This document shows, one piece after another, positions 10,438 through 22,256 of a stretch of 64,000 nucleotides of DNA. The notes under the pieces were generated by a model. It worked only from the letters and a program-made list of their open reading frames with translations. It ran no database searches and was not told the origin of the DNA. The stretch is from contig CM022303.1 of the NCBI GenBank assembly GCA_011799875.1, forward strand, positions 727,457,921-727,521,920, written 5' to 3'. A program made the position numbers and the translations under genes. Origin of the DNA: Thinopyrum elongatum. Its lineage: Eukaryota; Streptophyta; Magnoliopsida; Poales; Poaceae. How positions within the stretch are numbered: position 1 is the first letter of the stretch; each line of letters begins with the position of its first letter.

Positions 10438-11980
10438 GTATATGGGTATGGGCACTCCCCTTGGCTAATGCCAAGCTTGGGGGAGGTGCCCCGGTATCGT
10501 ATCACCATCACGCCTTTACGTTTATCATTTTTCTTAGTTCGATCCTTTTGGTTATATCTTACCTAGTAGAATAAAGTTTTTAGTATGATCTAGCTTTGAG
10601 TTTTGCTTTGTGATTCCCTCTATGTAATCGAGTCCGAGAGTTATATAATAAATATTAGTTTGAGTTGAGGGCTTTGCTTTCTTGCTATGATCTTGAGAAA
10701 AAAGACAATAAAGAATAAGAGAAATAAAAAGATTATATAATGATCTTATGGGAAGTGATGACTTCACATATAAGAAGTATGTCGCATGAAACTTGTTGGG
10801 AGTTGACGAACATAGTTTTGGTCATTATTGCAATTAATAGGAAATAATAAAGAAAGAGAGGTCTCACATATAAATACACTATCTTGGACATCTTTTGTGA
10901 TTGTGAGCACTCATTGAAATATTATATGCTAAAAGGTTGATGTCAGACAAGGAAGACAACATAATAGGCTATGTTTCATTATATCTGAATAGAAGTTATA
11001 TTGTCATGGATCCCCCAACATGTTGAGTTTGTTTCCCATCCTATGCTAGCCAAATCTTTTGCACCAAGTAGCGATACTACTTGTGCATCCAAAATTCCTT
11101 AAACCAGTTTTGCCATGAGAGTCCACCATACCTACCTATGGATTGAGTAAGATCTTTCATGTAAGTTGTCATCGGTGCAAGCAATAAAAATTGCTCTTTA
11201 AATATGTATGATTTATTAGTATGAGGAAAATAAGCTTTATAGGAACTTGTGATATGGAAGAAATAAAAGCGACTGACTGCATAATAAAGTTCTTTATCAC
11301 AAGGGGCAATATAAAGTGACATTCTTTAGCATTAAGATTTTGTGCATCCAACCATAAAAGCGCATGACAACCGCTGCTTCCCTCTGCGAAGGGCCTATCT
11401 TTTATTTTGTTGCCTACCCTTATACAAGAGTCATGGTGATCTTCACCTCTTCTTTTTATACTTTTTCTTTTTGGCAAGCACTATATGTTGGGGAAGATCC
11501 AGATAGATATATCCACTCGGATGTTGATATTCATAAACTATTATTGTTGATGTTACCCTTGAGGAAAATGGTTGGGAGGTGAAATTATAAGCCCCTATCT
11601 TTCTCTGTGTGCAGTTGAAGCTTTGATCTCATAAGTATCGTGTGAGTGTTAGCAATCATGAAAGACTAGAAGATGGTTGAGATTGTGAAACTTGCTATAT
11701 GAAAGCTCTTGCATTGACTCTTTCGGATGTTGTGATAAATTACAATTGTTTCAATGACCAAAGTCATAGTTTGTTGGTTTTCAATAAGGTTCTTGATTCA
11801 TTCTTTACGTTGTGAATTAATTGTTACTTTAGCATAAGAAATTATATGACAATTCATGTTGCTGTTCTAAAGATGATCATGATGCCCTCATGTCCGTATT
11901 TTATTTTATCGACACCTCTATCTCTAAACCTGTGGACATGATTATCGATTTTGGTTTCTGCTTGAGGACATGCAGGGTCT
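10438..11980 (+). other. Noncoding 3' region of the Athila-type element
   Basis: About 1.5 kb without a credible gene. Just after the ORF there is an internal polypurine-like motif with a hairpin (AAGCTTGGGGGAGGTGCCCC near 10472). The stretch 10840-11640 is homologous to 5090-5900 in the nested pol-less element, which implies common descent or recombination between the two. Confidence 0.78.
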
Positions 11981-11994
11981 ACGCTTGGGGGAGT
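11981..11994 (+). other. Polypurine tract before the 3' LTR
   Basis: ACGCTTGGGGGAGT abuts the TGATACGTCC start of the 3' LTR. Confidence 0.75.
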
Positions 11995-13323
11995 TGATAC
12001 GTCCATTTTGCATCATGCATTTATGTTGATATTTATTGCATTATGGGTTGTTATTACACATTATGGTACAATACTTATGCCTTTTCTCTCTTATTTTACA
12101 AGGTTTACACAAAGAGGGAGAGTGCCGGTAGCTGGAATTCTGGACCGGACAGGAGCAAATCTGAGAGACCTATTCTGCACAACTCCAAAAGTCCTGAAAA
12201 TTCATGGAGAAATATTTTGGAATATATAAGAATTATTGGGCGAAGAAAATACCAGAGGGGACCCACCAGGTGGCTACAAGCCTGGTGGCCGTGCCCTACC
12301 CCCTGGGCGCGCCCCTAGCGCTTGTGGGCCCCCTGGCAGGTCTCCGGTGTCCATCTTCTGCTATATGAAGGGTTTTTACATGGAAAAAATCAAGAGGAAG
12401 CTTTCGGGACGAAACGCTGCCGTGTCGAGGCGGAACATGGGCAGAACCAATCTAGGGCTCCAGCGAAGCTGTTTTGCTGGGGAAACTTCCCTCCGGGAGG
12501 GGGAAATCGAAGCCATCGTCATCACAAACGATCCTCTCATCGAGAGGGGGTCAATCTCCATCAACATCTTCATCAGCACCATCTCCTCTCCGAACCCTAG
12601 TTCATCTCTTGTATCCGATCTTTGTCTCAAAACCTCAGATTGGTACCTGTGGGTTGCTAGTAGTGCTGATTACTCCTTGTAGTTGATGCTAGTTGGTTTA
12701 TTTGGTGGAAGATCATATCTTCAGATCCTTAATGATATTTAATACCTCTCTGATCTTGAGCATGACTATGCTTTGTGAGTAGTTACGTTTGTTCCTGAGG
12801 ACATGGGAGAAGTCTTGTTATAAGTAATCATGTGAATTTGGTATTCGTTCGATATTTTGATGAGATGTGTGTGGCCTTTCCTCTAGTGGTGTTATGTGAA
12901 CGTCGACTACATGGCACTTCACCATGATTTGGGCCTAGGGGAAGGCATTGGGAAGTAATAAGTAGATGAGGGGTTGCTAGAATGACAGAAGCTTAAACCC
13001 TAGTTTATGCGTTGCTTCGTAAGGGGTTGATTTTGATCAACATGTTTCTTGCTATGGTTAGATTTATCTTAATTCTTCTTTCGTAGTTGCCGATGCTTGC
13101 GAGAGGGGTTAATCATAAGTGGGAGGCTTGTCCAAGTAAGGACAGCACCCAAGCACCGGTCCACCCACATATCAAATTATCAAAGTAACGAACATGAATC
13201 ATATGAGCATGATGAAAACTAACTTGACAATAATTCCCATGTGTCCTATGGAGCGCTTTGCTTTATATAAGAGTTCATCCAGGCTTATTCTTTGCTACAA
13301 AAAGGATTGGGCCACCTTGCTGC
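11995..13323 (+). repeat. 3' LTR of the Athila-type element, first part
   Basis: Begins TGATACGTCCATTTTGCATC, a common Triticeae Athila-type LTR start, and runs to the copia insertion at 13324. It contains a possible TATA-like site near 12360 (CTATATGAAG). The remainder of the LTR resumes at 21860. ORFs at 12008-12686 are chance frames in the LTR. Confidence 0.87.
13319..13323 (+). repeat. Target site duplication, left copy (GCTGC)
   Basis: GCTGC precedes the copia LTR and is repeated at 21855-21859 directly after its CA end. Confidence 0.95.
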
Positions 13324-15058
13324 TGATGGAAATATGCCCTAGAGGCAATAATAAAATGGTTATTATTATATTTCCTTATTCGTGATAAAGGTTTATTATT
13401 CATGATAGAATTTTGTTGACCGAAAACTTAAATACATGTGTGGATACATAAACAAATACCGTGTCCCTAGTGAGCCTCTACTAGACTAGCTCATTGATCA
13501 AAGATGGTTAATGTTTCCTAACCATAGACATGAGTTGTCATTTGATAACGGGATCACATAATTAGGAGAATGATGTGATGGACAAGACCCAACTGTTAGC
13601 ATAGCATATGATCATTCAGTTTATTACAACTGCTTTCTTATTGTCACATACATGTTCCATCGACCATGAGATCATGCAACTCCTGGATACCGGAGGAATA
13701 CCTTGTGTGCTATCAAATATCACAACGTAACTGGGTGATCATAAAGATGCTCCACAGGTATCTCCGAAGGTGTCTGTTGAGTTGATGTGAATCGAGATTG
13801 GGATTTGTCACTCCATGTATCGGAGAGGTATCTCTGGGCCCTCTCGGTAATACACATCACAAGAAGCTTACAAGCAAAGTGACTAAGGAGTTCGTTGCAA
13901 GATGATGTATTATGGAACGAGTAAAGAGACTTGCCATTAACGAGATTGAACTAGGTATAGAGATACCGACGATCGAATCTCGAGCAAGTAACATACCGAC
14001 AGACAAAGGGAATTAAGTATGTTGTCATAAATGTTCAACCGATAAAAGATCTTCATGGAATATGTAGGAATCAATATGGGCATCCAAGCCCCGCTATTGG
14101 TTATTGACCGGAGAGGTGTCTCGGTCATAACTACATAATTCCCAAACCCGTATGGTCACACGCTTAACGTTCATTGACGCTAGAGTATTATTGGGATATT
14201 TGATGAGTGGTAACCAAATGTTGTTCGGAGTCCCGGATGAGATCCCGTATGTCACGAGGAGTCTCGGAATGGTCGAGAGGTAAAGATTTATATGTGGGAA
14301 GTCATATTTTGGGTTCCGAAAAAAGGTGCAGTTTTTTCGGTATTGTACCGGGAAGCTTCCAGAAGGTTCCGGAGGATTCCGGAGGGTCCAGAAGTCCATA
14401 AGTGGGTTCACCATGACCCAAGGGCTAGCATGGGCTGCGGGGAGGCGCCCTATACTTATTGGGCTAGGCGCACCAAGTTCTCGAAAGCCCATGTGGCTAG
14501 GGAAGGCAAACAAGGAGTCCTAGTAGGAATAGGATTGGACTTGAGTCCAAGTCCTATCCCCCTTAGCTGCGCCTTAGGGCTTGGAGGGGCTGTTTACGAC
14601 ACCCCTCCACCTATATATGGAGAGGAGGGGGCGCCCCAAGAGGATACACCAAGCCCTTGGCACCCCTCTCTCTCCCGTTACTCCGTAGTTCCACCGCCTC
14701 GTCCCGGCGACGCTTAGCGAAGCGCTGTCGGTGCTCCACCACCACCATCACCACCACGCCGTCGTGTTGGTTGTGATCCCATCTACTTATCCTCTTCCGC
14801 TTGCTGGATCAAGAAGGAGGAGACGTCATCGAGCCACACGTGTGCTAAACTCGGAGGTGCCGTCCGTTCGGCACTAGATCGGTTGCATCGTGATCGGATC
14901 GCGAAGAGTACGACTACATCAACTGCGTGGTAAACACTTCCACTTAGCGATCTACAAGGGTATGTAGATGCTCTCCCCCTATCGTAGCTATGCATCTCCA
15001 TGAATAGATCTTGCGTGTGCATAGAATTTTTTTGCTTTCCATGCAACGTTCCCCAACA
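13324..15058 (+). repeat. 5' LTR of the BARE/Angela-like copia
   Basis: A 1735-bp LTR starting TGATGGAAATATGCCC and ending CCCCAACA. It carries a TATA-like run at 14612-14618 and short GGTTCCGGAGGATTCCGG-type repeats near 14363. It matches 20114-21854. The ORFs here (for example 14292-14717) are not genes. Confidence 0.94.
14612..14618 (+). promoter_or_regulatory. Putative TATA box in copia LTR (TATATAT)
   Basis: CACCTATATATGGAGAGG is followed by a C/T-rich stretch, as in BARE-type promoters. The counterpart in the 3' LTR is at 21408-21415. Confidence 0.5.
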
Positions 15059-15059
15059 G

Positions 15060-15073
15060 TGGCATCATGAGCC
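15060..15073 (+). other. Primer binding site (TGGCATCATGAGCC)
   Basis: Begins one base after the LTR. It resembles the initiator tRNA-Met site (TGGTATCAGAGCC) with a change and an extra base. The minus-strand copia at 40279-49953 has the identical 14-mer. Confidence 0.75.
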
Positions 15074-16310
15074 AGGTCTATGCGTAGATGATATGCATGA
15101 GTAGAACACAAAGGAGTTGTGGGCGGTGTTGTTCATACTGCTTACCACCAACATCTTTTTTTGATTCGGCGGCATTGTGGGATGAAGCAGCCCGGACCAA
15201 CCTTACATGTCCACGTACATGAGACCGGTTCCACCGACTGACATGCAACTTATTTTGCATGAAGGTGGCTGGCGGGTGTCTATTTCTCCTACCTTAGTTG
15301 AATCGAATTTGACTACGGCCGGTCCTTGAACAAGGTTAAAATAGCAAAATTGATAATCACCGTTGTGGTTTTGTGTAGGTAAGAACGGTTCTTGCTAGTT
15401 GCCCGTAGCAGCCACGTAAAACTTGCAACAACAAAGTAGAGGACGTCTAACTTGTTTTTGCAGGGTATGTTGTGATGTGATATGGTCAAGACGTGATGTG
15501 ATATACGTTGTTGTATGAGATGATCATGTTTTGTAATATCGACAATCGGTAGGAGCCTTAGGGTTGTCTTTTAATTATTGTATGAAATGCAAGCGTCATG
15601 TAATTGCTTTACTTTATCGCTATGCGTTAGCAATAGTTGTAGAAGCAATAGTTGGCGAGACGACCCCGACGCAACGATGGAGCTCAAGGTGTCGAGCCGG
15701 TGACGATGAAGATCATGCCTATGCTTTGGAGATGGACATCAAGAGCACAAGATGATGATGGCCATATCATGTCACATATTTTGATTGCACGTGATGTTTA
15801 TCCTTTATGCATATTATTTTGCTTAGAACGATGGTAGCATTATAAGATGAACCCTTCACTTAATTTCAAGATAAAAGTGTTCCCCCTGAGTATGCACCAT
15901 TGCCAAAGTTCGTCGTTTCGAAGCACCACATGATGATCGGGTGTGATAGACTCTACGTTCACATACAATGGGTGTAAGCCAGTTTTGCACACACAGAATA
16001 CTTGGGTAAAACTTGATGAGCCTAGCATGTACAGACATGGTCTCGGAACACTAGAGACCGAAAGGTTGAACATGAGTCATATAGTTGATATGATCAACAT
16101 AAAGATGTTCACCATTGAAGACTACTCCATCTCACGTGATGATCAAACATGGTTTAGTTGATTTGGATCATGTATCACTTAGACAACTTGAGGGATGTTT
16201 ATTTAAGTGGGAGTTCATTAGTAATTTGATTAATTGAACTAAGATTTATCATGAACATAGTCAAAATGTCTTTGCAAATTATGTCGTAGTACAATAGCTT
16301 GCGATGTAGC
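15074..16310 (+). other. Leader region between primer site and gag
   Basis: About 1.2 kb of untranslated leader, as is usual in BARE/Angela-type elements. No supported ORF. Confidence 0.65.
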
Positions 16311-17160
16311 TTCCACATTTTTTTTGATACGTTCCTAGAGAAAACTAAGTTGAAAGATGATGGTAGCAATAATGCGGACTAGGTCCGTGATCTGAGGATT
16401 ATCCTCATTGATGTATAGAAGAATTATGTCCTTGATGCACCGCTAGGTGACAGACCTGCTACAGGAGCTGATGCAGATGTTATGAACGTTTAACAAGCTC
16501 GATCTGATGACTACTTGATAGTTTAGTGCGCCATGCTTTACGGCTTAGAATCGGGGCTCCAAAGATGTTTTGAACGCCATGGAACATATGAGATGTTCCA
16601 AGAGCGGAAATCGGTATTTCAGGCCCATGCCCGTGTTGAGAGGTATGAGACCTTTGACAAGTACTTTGCCTACAAGATGGAGGAGAAAAGGTCAGCCAGT
16701 GAGCTTGTGCTCAGAATGTCTGGGTACTACAATCGCTTGAATCAAGTGGGAGTTAATTTTCTAGATAAGATAGTGATTGACAGAGTTCTCCAGTCACTAT
16801 CACCAAGCTACTAGAGCTTCGTGATGAACTATAGTATGCAAGGGATGACGAAAACGATTCCCAAGCTCTTCGCGATGCTGAAATCGGTGGAGGTAGAAAT
16901 CAAGAAAGAACATCAAGTGTTGATGGTTAACAAGACCACCAGTTTTAAGAAAAAGGGCAAGGGAAAGAAAGGGAACTTCAAGAGGAACAGCAAACAAGTT
17001 GCCGCTCCCGTGAAGAATCCCAAAGCTGGACCCAAGCCTGAAACTGAGTGCTTCTACAGCAAAGGAAATGGTCACTGGAAGCGGAACTGGCCCAAATACT
17101 TGGCAGATAAGAAGGATGGCAAAGTAAACAAAGGTATATTTGATATACATGTTATTGATG
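16311..17160 (+). pseudogene. gag: Copia gag with degraded zinc knuckle
   Basis: Capsid/nucleocapsid protein. The frame can be followed from about 16330 (TFLEKTKLKDDGS) but is cut by several stops, including 16524-16526 and 16812-16814. The open pieces 16533-16814 and 16821 onwards share one frame. A Lys-rich stretch precedes the nucleocapsid knuckle, which reads CFYSKGNGHWKRNW: the second and last cysteines of the expected C-X2-C-X4-H-X4-C are Ser and Trp, so zinc binding should be lost. It reads on into protease in the same frame. Confidence 0.85.
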
Positions 17161-18306
17161 TGTACCTTACTGGTGCTCGTTGTAGCCCCTGGGTATTTGA
17201 TACCGGTTCAGTTGCTAAGATTAGTAACTCGAAACGGGAGTTGCAGAATAAACGGAGACTAGTTAAGGGCGAGGTAACGATGTGTGTTGGAAGTGTTTCC
17301 AAGATTGATATGATCACCATCACACACTCCCTCTACCTTCGGGATTAGTGTTGAGCCTAAATAAATGTTATTTGGTGTTTGCGTTGAGCATGAACATGAT
17401 TAGATCGTGTTTATTGCAATATGGTTATTCATTTAAGTCAGAGAATAATTGTTGTTATGTTTACATAAATAAAACCTTCTATGGTCATACACCCAATGTA
17501 AATGGTTTATTGAATCTCAATCGTAGTGATACACATATTCATAATATTGATACCAAAAGATACATAGTTGATAATGATAGTGCAACATACTGGTGGCACT
17601 ACCGTTTAGGTCATATTGGTGTAAAGCGCATGAAGAAACTCCATGCGGATGGACTTTTGGAATCACTTGATTATGAATCATTTGATACTTGCGAACCATG
17701 CCTCATGGGCAAGACGACTAAAACTCCGTTCTCTGGAACAATGGAGCGAGCTAATGATTTATTAGAAATAATACATACCGATGTATGCGGTCCGATGAGT
17801 TTTGAAGCACACGGCGGGTATCGTTATTTTCTCACCTTCACAGATGATTTGACTAGGTATGGGTATATCTACTTGATGAAACACAAGTCTGAAACATTTG
17901 AAAAGTTCAAAGAATTTCAGAGTGAAGTGGAGAATCATCATAACAAGAAAATAAAGTTTCTACGATCTGATCACAGAGGCGAATATTTGAGTTACGAGTT
18001 TGTCCTTCATTTAAAACAATGTGGAATAGTTTCACAACTCACACCACCTGGAACACCACAGCATAATGGTGTGTCCGAACGTCGTAACCGTACTTTGTTA
18101 GATATGGTGCGTTCTATGATGTCTCTTACTGATTTGCCATTATCGTTTTGGGGTTATGCATTAGAGACAGCTGCATTCACGTTAAATAGGGAACCGTCTA
18201 AATCCGTTGAGATGACACCGTATGAACTGTGGTTTGGCAAGAAACCTAAGATGTCATTTCTTAAAAGTTTGGGGATGCGATGCTTATGTCAAAAGGCTTC
18301 AGCCTG
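17161..18306 (+). pseudogene. pol: Copia pol: protease, pre-integrase and integrase
   Basis: The protease active site is WVFDTGSVAKIS (about 17191-17226). After a frame change near 17340 the next frame (from 17348) reads through a GAG-pre-integrase segment (WWHYRLGHIGVKRM) and CEPCLMGK. The integrase core follows: HTDVCGPM, SDHRGEY and VSERRNRT, with 35 residues between the second Asp and Glu. An extra A near 18262 shifts the frame, which continues in 18222-18893. Catalytic residues are retained here, but the frame breaks prevent a full polyprotein. Confidence 0.88.
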
Positions 18307-19960
18307 ATAAGCTCGAACCCAAAGCGGAGAAGTGCGTCTTCATAGGATACCCGAAAGAAACTATTGGGTATACCTTCTACCACAGTCCCGAAGGCAAAAT
18401 CTTTGTTGCTAAGAATGGGTCCTTTCTAGAGAAGGAGTTTCTCTTGAAAGAAGTGAGTGGGAGGAAAGTAGAACTTGATGAGGTTGTTGTACCTTCTCTC
18501 AAATTGGAAAGTAGTATATCAGAGAAAGCCGTTCCCGTGATGCCTACACCAACCAGAGAGGAAGCAAATGATGATGATCATGAAACTTCAGATCAAGTTA
18601 CTACTGAACATCTTACGTCAACAAGAACACGTTCCGCACCAGAGTGGTACGGCAATCCTGTCCTGAAAGTCATGTTGTTGGACAACAGCGAACCTACGAA
18701 CTATGAAGAAACTATGATTAGCCCAGATTCCAAAAAATGGCTTGAGGCCATGAAATCTGAGATAAGATCCATGTATGAGAACAAAGTGTGGATGTTGGTG
18801 GATTTGCCCGATGATCGGCAAGCCATAAAGAATAAATGGATCTTTAAGAGGAAGACGGATGCTGACGGTAATATCATTGTCTACAAAGCTTGACTTGTTG
18901 CAAAAGGTTTTCGACAAGTTCAAGGGGTTGACTACGATGAGACTTTCTCACCCGTAGCGATGCTTAAGTCTGTCCGAATCATGTTAGCAATTGCCGCATT
19001 TTATGATTATGAAATCTGGCAAATAGATGTCAAAAACATGGATTCCTTAACGGGTTTCTTGAGGAAGAGTTGTATATGATGCAACCGAAAGTTTTTGTCG
19101 ATCCTAAAGGTGTTAACAAAGTGTGCAAGCTCCAGTGATCCATCACTGGATTGGTGCAAGCATCTTGGAGTCGGAATATACGCTTTAATGAGGTGATCAA
19201 AGCATATTGTTTTATACAGACTTATGGTGAAGCCTGTATTTACAAGAAAGTGAGTGGGAGCTCTGTAGCATTTCTGATATTATATGTGAATGACATATTG
19301 CTGATTGGAAATGATATATAATTTCTGGATAGCATAAAAGGATACTTGAATAAGAACTTTTCAATGAAAGACCTCGGTGAAGATACTTACATATTGGGCA
19401 TCAAAATCTATAGAGATAGTTCAAGACGCTTAATAGGACTTTTACAAAGCACATACCTCGACAAAGTTTTGAAGGAGTTCAAAATGGATTAGTTAAAGAA
19501 AGGGTTCTTGCCTGTATTCAAGGTGTGAAGTTGAGTAAGACTCAAAGCCCGACCACAGCAGAAGATAGAGAGAGAATGAAAGTCATTCCCTATGCCTCAG
19601 CCATAGGTTCTATAAAGTATGCCATGCTGTGTACCAGACCTGTTGTGTGCCTTGCCATGAGTCTGGCAAGGGGGTACAATAGTGATCCATGAGTGGATCA
19701 CTGGACAACGGTCAAAATTATCCTTAGGTACCTAAAGAGGACTAAGGAAATGTTTCTCGGTTATGGAGGTGATAAAGAGTTCATCGTAAAGGGTTACATC
19801 GATGCAAGCTTTGACATTGATTCGGATGACTCTGAGTCTCAATCTGGATACGTATTGAACATGGGAGAAATTAGCTAGAGTAGCTCTATGCAGAGCATTG
19901 TAGACATATATTTGCAAAGTACACACGGATCTGAATGTTGCAGACCCATTGACTAAAAAC
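18222..19960 (+). pseudogene. pol: Copia pol: integrase tail, reverse transcriptase and truncated RNase H
   Basis: Open from the integrase tail (AYVKRLQPDKLEPKAEKCVF) to a TGA at 18891-18893 inside RT (KWLEAMKSEIRSMYENKVW, NKWIFKRKTDADGN). Beyond it the RT is recognisable in fragments up to a YVND box at 19283-19294, where the first catalytic Asp is Asn. The RNase H part (GYIDASFDIDSDDSESQSGYV near 19793) ends at 19876-19878 and the next conserved section is deleted. It is certainly inactive. Confidence 0.86.
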
Positions 19961-19992
19961 CTTTGTCACAAGCAAAACATGATCACACCTTA

Positions 19993-20100
19993 GAACTCTT
20001 TGGGTGTTAATCACATGGCGATGTGTACTGGATTATTGACTCTAGTGAACTCTTTGGGTGTTAATCACTTGGCGATGTGAACTAGATTATTGACTATAGT
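19993..20100 (+). repeat. 54-bp tandem duplication before the polypurine tract
   Basis: Two adjacent 54-bp units (19993-20046 and 20047-20100), each starting GAACTCTTTGGGTGTTAATC and differing at a few positions, end directly before the polypurine tract. Confidence 0.9.
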
Positions 20101-20101
20101 G

Positions 20102-20113
20102 CAAGTGGGAGAC
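20102..20113 (+). other. Polypurine tract (CAAGTGGGAGAC)
   Basis: Abuts the 3' LTR. The same motif, reversed, precedes the LTR of the minus-strand copia at 42458. Confidence 0.82.
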
Positions 20114-21854
20114 TGATAGAAATATTCCCTAGAGGCAATAATAAAGTGGTTATTATTATATTTCCTTAATCATGATAAAGGTTTATTATTCATGCTAGAA
20201 TTGTATTGACCGGAAACTTAAATACATGTGTAGATACATAAACAAATACCGTGTCCCTAGTGAGCCTCTACTAGACTATCTCGTTGATCAAAGATGGTTA
20301 AGGTTTCCTAACCATAGACATGAGTTGTCATTTTATAACGGGATCACATAATTAGGAGAATGATGTGATCAACAAGACCCAACTGTTAGCATAGCATATG
20401 ATCGTTCAGTTTATTGCTACTGCTTTCTTAATGTCAAATACATGTTCCTTCGACCATGAGATCAAGCAACTCCTGGATACCGGAGGAATACCTTGTGTGC
20501 TATCAAACGTCACAACATAACTGGGTGATCATAAAGATGTTCTATAGGTATCTCCGAAGGTCTCTGTTGAGTTGGTGTGAATCGAGATTGGGATTTGTCA
20601 CTCCGTGTATCGGAGAGGTATCTCTAGGCCCTCTCGGTAATACACATCACAAGAAGCTTGCAAGCAAAGTGACTAAGGAGTTAGTTGCAAGATGATGTAT
20701 TACGGAACGAGTAAAGAGACTTGCCATTAATGAGATTGAACTAGGTATAGAGATACCGACGATCGAATCTCGGGCAAGTAACATACCGACAGACAAAGGG
20801 AATTACGTATGTTGTCATAAAGGTTCAACCGATAAAACATATTCATGGAATATGTAGGAATCAATATGGGCATACAGGTCCCGCTATTGGTTATTGACCG
20901 GAGAGGTGTCTCGGTCATAACTACATAATTCCCGAACCCGTAGGGTCGCACGCTTAACGTTCATTGACACTAGAGTAGTATTGGGATATTTGATGAGTGG
21001 TAACCAAATGTTGTTCGGAGTCCCAGATGAGATCCCGGACATCACGAGGAGTCTCGGAATGGTCGAGAGGTAAAGATTTATATATGGAAAGTCTTATTTT
21101 GGGTTCCGGAAAAAGGTGCAGTTTTTTCGGTATTGTACCGGGAAGCTTCCAGAAGGTTTCGGAGGATTCCGGATGGGTCCGGACGTCCACAAGTGGGTTC
21201 ACCATGACCCAAGGGCTAGCATGGGCTGCGGGGAGGCACCCTAGCCTTATTGGGCTAGGCTCACCAAGTCCTCAAAAACCCATGTGGCTAGGGAAGGCAA
21301 AAAAGGAAGGAGTCCTAGTAGGAATAGGATTGGACTTGGAGTCCAAGTCCTCTCCCCCTTAGCTGCGCCCTAGGGCTTGGAGGGGCTGTTTCCCATGCCC
21401 CTCCACCTATATATAGAGAGGAAGGGGCGCCCCAAGAGGATACACCAAGCCCTTGGCGCCCCTCTCTCTCCCGTTACTCCGTAGTTCCACCGCCTCGTCC
21501 CGGCGACGCTTAGCGAAGCGCTGTCGGTGCTCCACCACCCCCATCACCACCACGCTGTTGTGTTGGTTGTGATCCCATCTACTTCTCCTCTCCCGCTTGC
21601 TGGATCAAGAAGTAGGAGACGTCATCGAGCCACACGTGTGCTAAACTCGGAGGTGTCGTCCGTTCAGCACTAGATCGGTTGCATCGTGATCGAATCGCGA
21701 AGAGTACGACTACATCAACCGCATGATAATCGCTTCCGCTTAGCAATCTACAAGGGTATGTAGATGCTCTCCCCCTCTCATAGCTATGCATCTCCATGGA
21801 TAGATCTTGCGTGTGCGTAGAAATTTTTTGTTTTCCATGCAACGTTCCCCAACA
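20114..21854 (+). repeat. 3' LTR of the BARE/Angela-like copia
   Basis: A 1741-bp copy of 13324-15058 with scattered substitutions, starting TGATAGAAATATTCCC and ending CCCCAACA, followed by GCTGC. Confidence 0.94.
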
Positions 21855-21859
21855 GCTGC

Positions 21860-22053
21860 ACCTTTGTTACATGTGTTACTTGTTACCCATTACGAATTAT
21901 CTTATCACAAAATTATCTGTTACCGATAATTTCAGTGCTTGCAGAGAATACCTTGCTGAAAACCGCTTGTCATTTCCTTCTACTCCTCGTTGGGTTTGAC
22001 ACTCTTACTTATCGAAAGGACTACGATAGATCCCCTATACTTGTTGGTCATCA
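21860..22053 (+). repeat. 3' LTR of the Athila-type element, second part
   Basis: Continues the LTR interrupted at 13323 and ends with CCCCTATACTTGTTGGTCATCA, the normal 3' end of this LTR type. The two parts together give about 1.52 kb. Confidence 0.87.
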
Positions 22054-22168
22054 TTCGGCTCACAATATCTGAACAATTTCGGTGAGAGAATATTTCAGGA
22101 AGAACAAACAGACGAAGGCAACACAAACAATGATGGCGAAGGAAATGATCTTCAATGAACAAAGACCG

Positions 22169-22252
22169 GCGAGGTATATATATATATATATATGGCCTCT
22201 GGTGATCATTACATGTATTAGTTCATTTGTGTGTGTGTGTATATATATATAT
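22169..22252. repeat. TA and GT/AT microsatellites
   Basis: A TA run around 22174-22193, and a GT run passing into an AT run around 22229-22253. Simple sequence repeats directly beside the inverted duplication. Confidence 0.9.
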
Positions 22253-22256
22253 ACAC

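Larger units (their letters stand above)
13324..21854 (+). mobile_element. BARE/WIS/Angela-like Ty1-copia retrotransposon, full length but dead
   Basis: An 8531-bp element with LTRs 13324-15058 and 20114-21854, primer site, gag, protease, integrase, RT, partial RNase H and polypurine tract in copia order (integrase before RT), with a perfect GCTGC duplication. LTR text (GAAATATGCCCTAGAGGCAA, ending CGTTCCCCAACA) and protein sequence place it near the Angela/BARE/WIS group. Many stops and frameshifts show it is not autonomous. Confidence 0.94.
1..22053 (+). mobile_element. Athila-type Ty3 LTR retrotransposon, 5' truncated by window edge, host of two insertions
   Basis: The visible parts, in order, are reverse transcriptase (2-828), RNase H and integrase (7808-9720), an accessory ORF (9916-10437), a noncoding 3' region, a polypurine tract (11981-11994) and a 3' LTR (11995-13323 plus 21860-22053). 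The reading frame on both sides of the first insertion and the LTR text on both sides of the second rejoin exactly once one target-duplication copy is removed. The Athila assignment rests on the pol sequence and the long region between integrase and LTR. The 5' LTR, primer site, gag and protease lie outside the window, so the outer target duplication cannot be checked. Confidence 0.88.

Noticed and set aside
12236..12686. Candidate 148-codon host gene
   Set aside because: It lies wholly inside the Athila-type 3' LTR, and frames on both strands are equally open.
14292..14717. 141-codon ORF in the copia LTR
   Set aside because: It spans the promoter and TATA-like region of a BARE/Angela-like LTR, and the frame is not kept in the other LTR.
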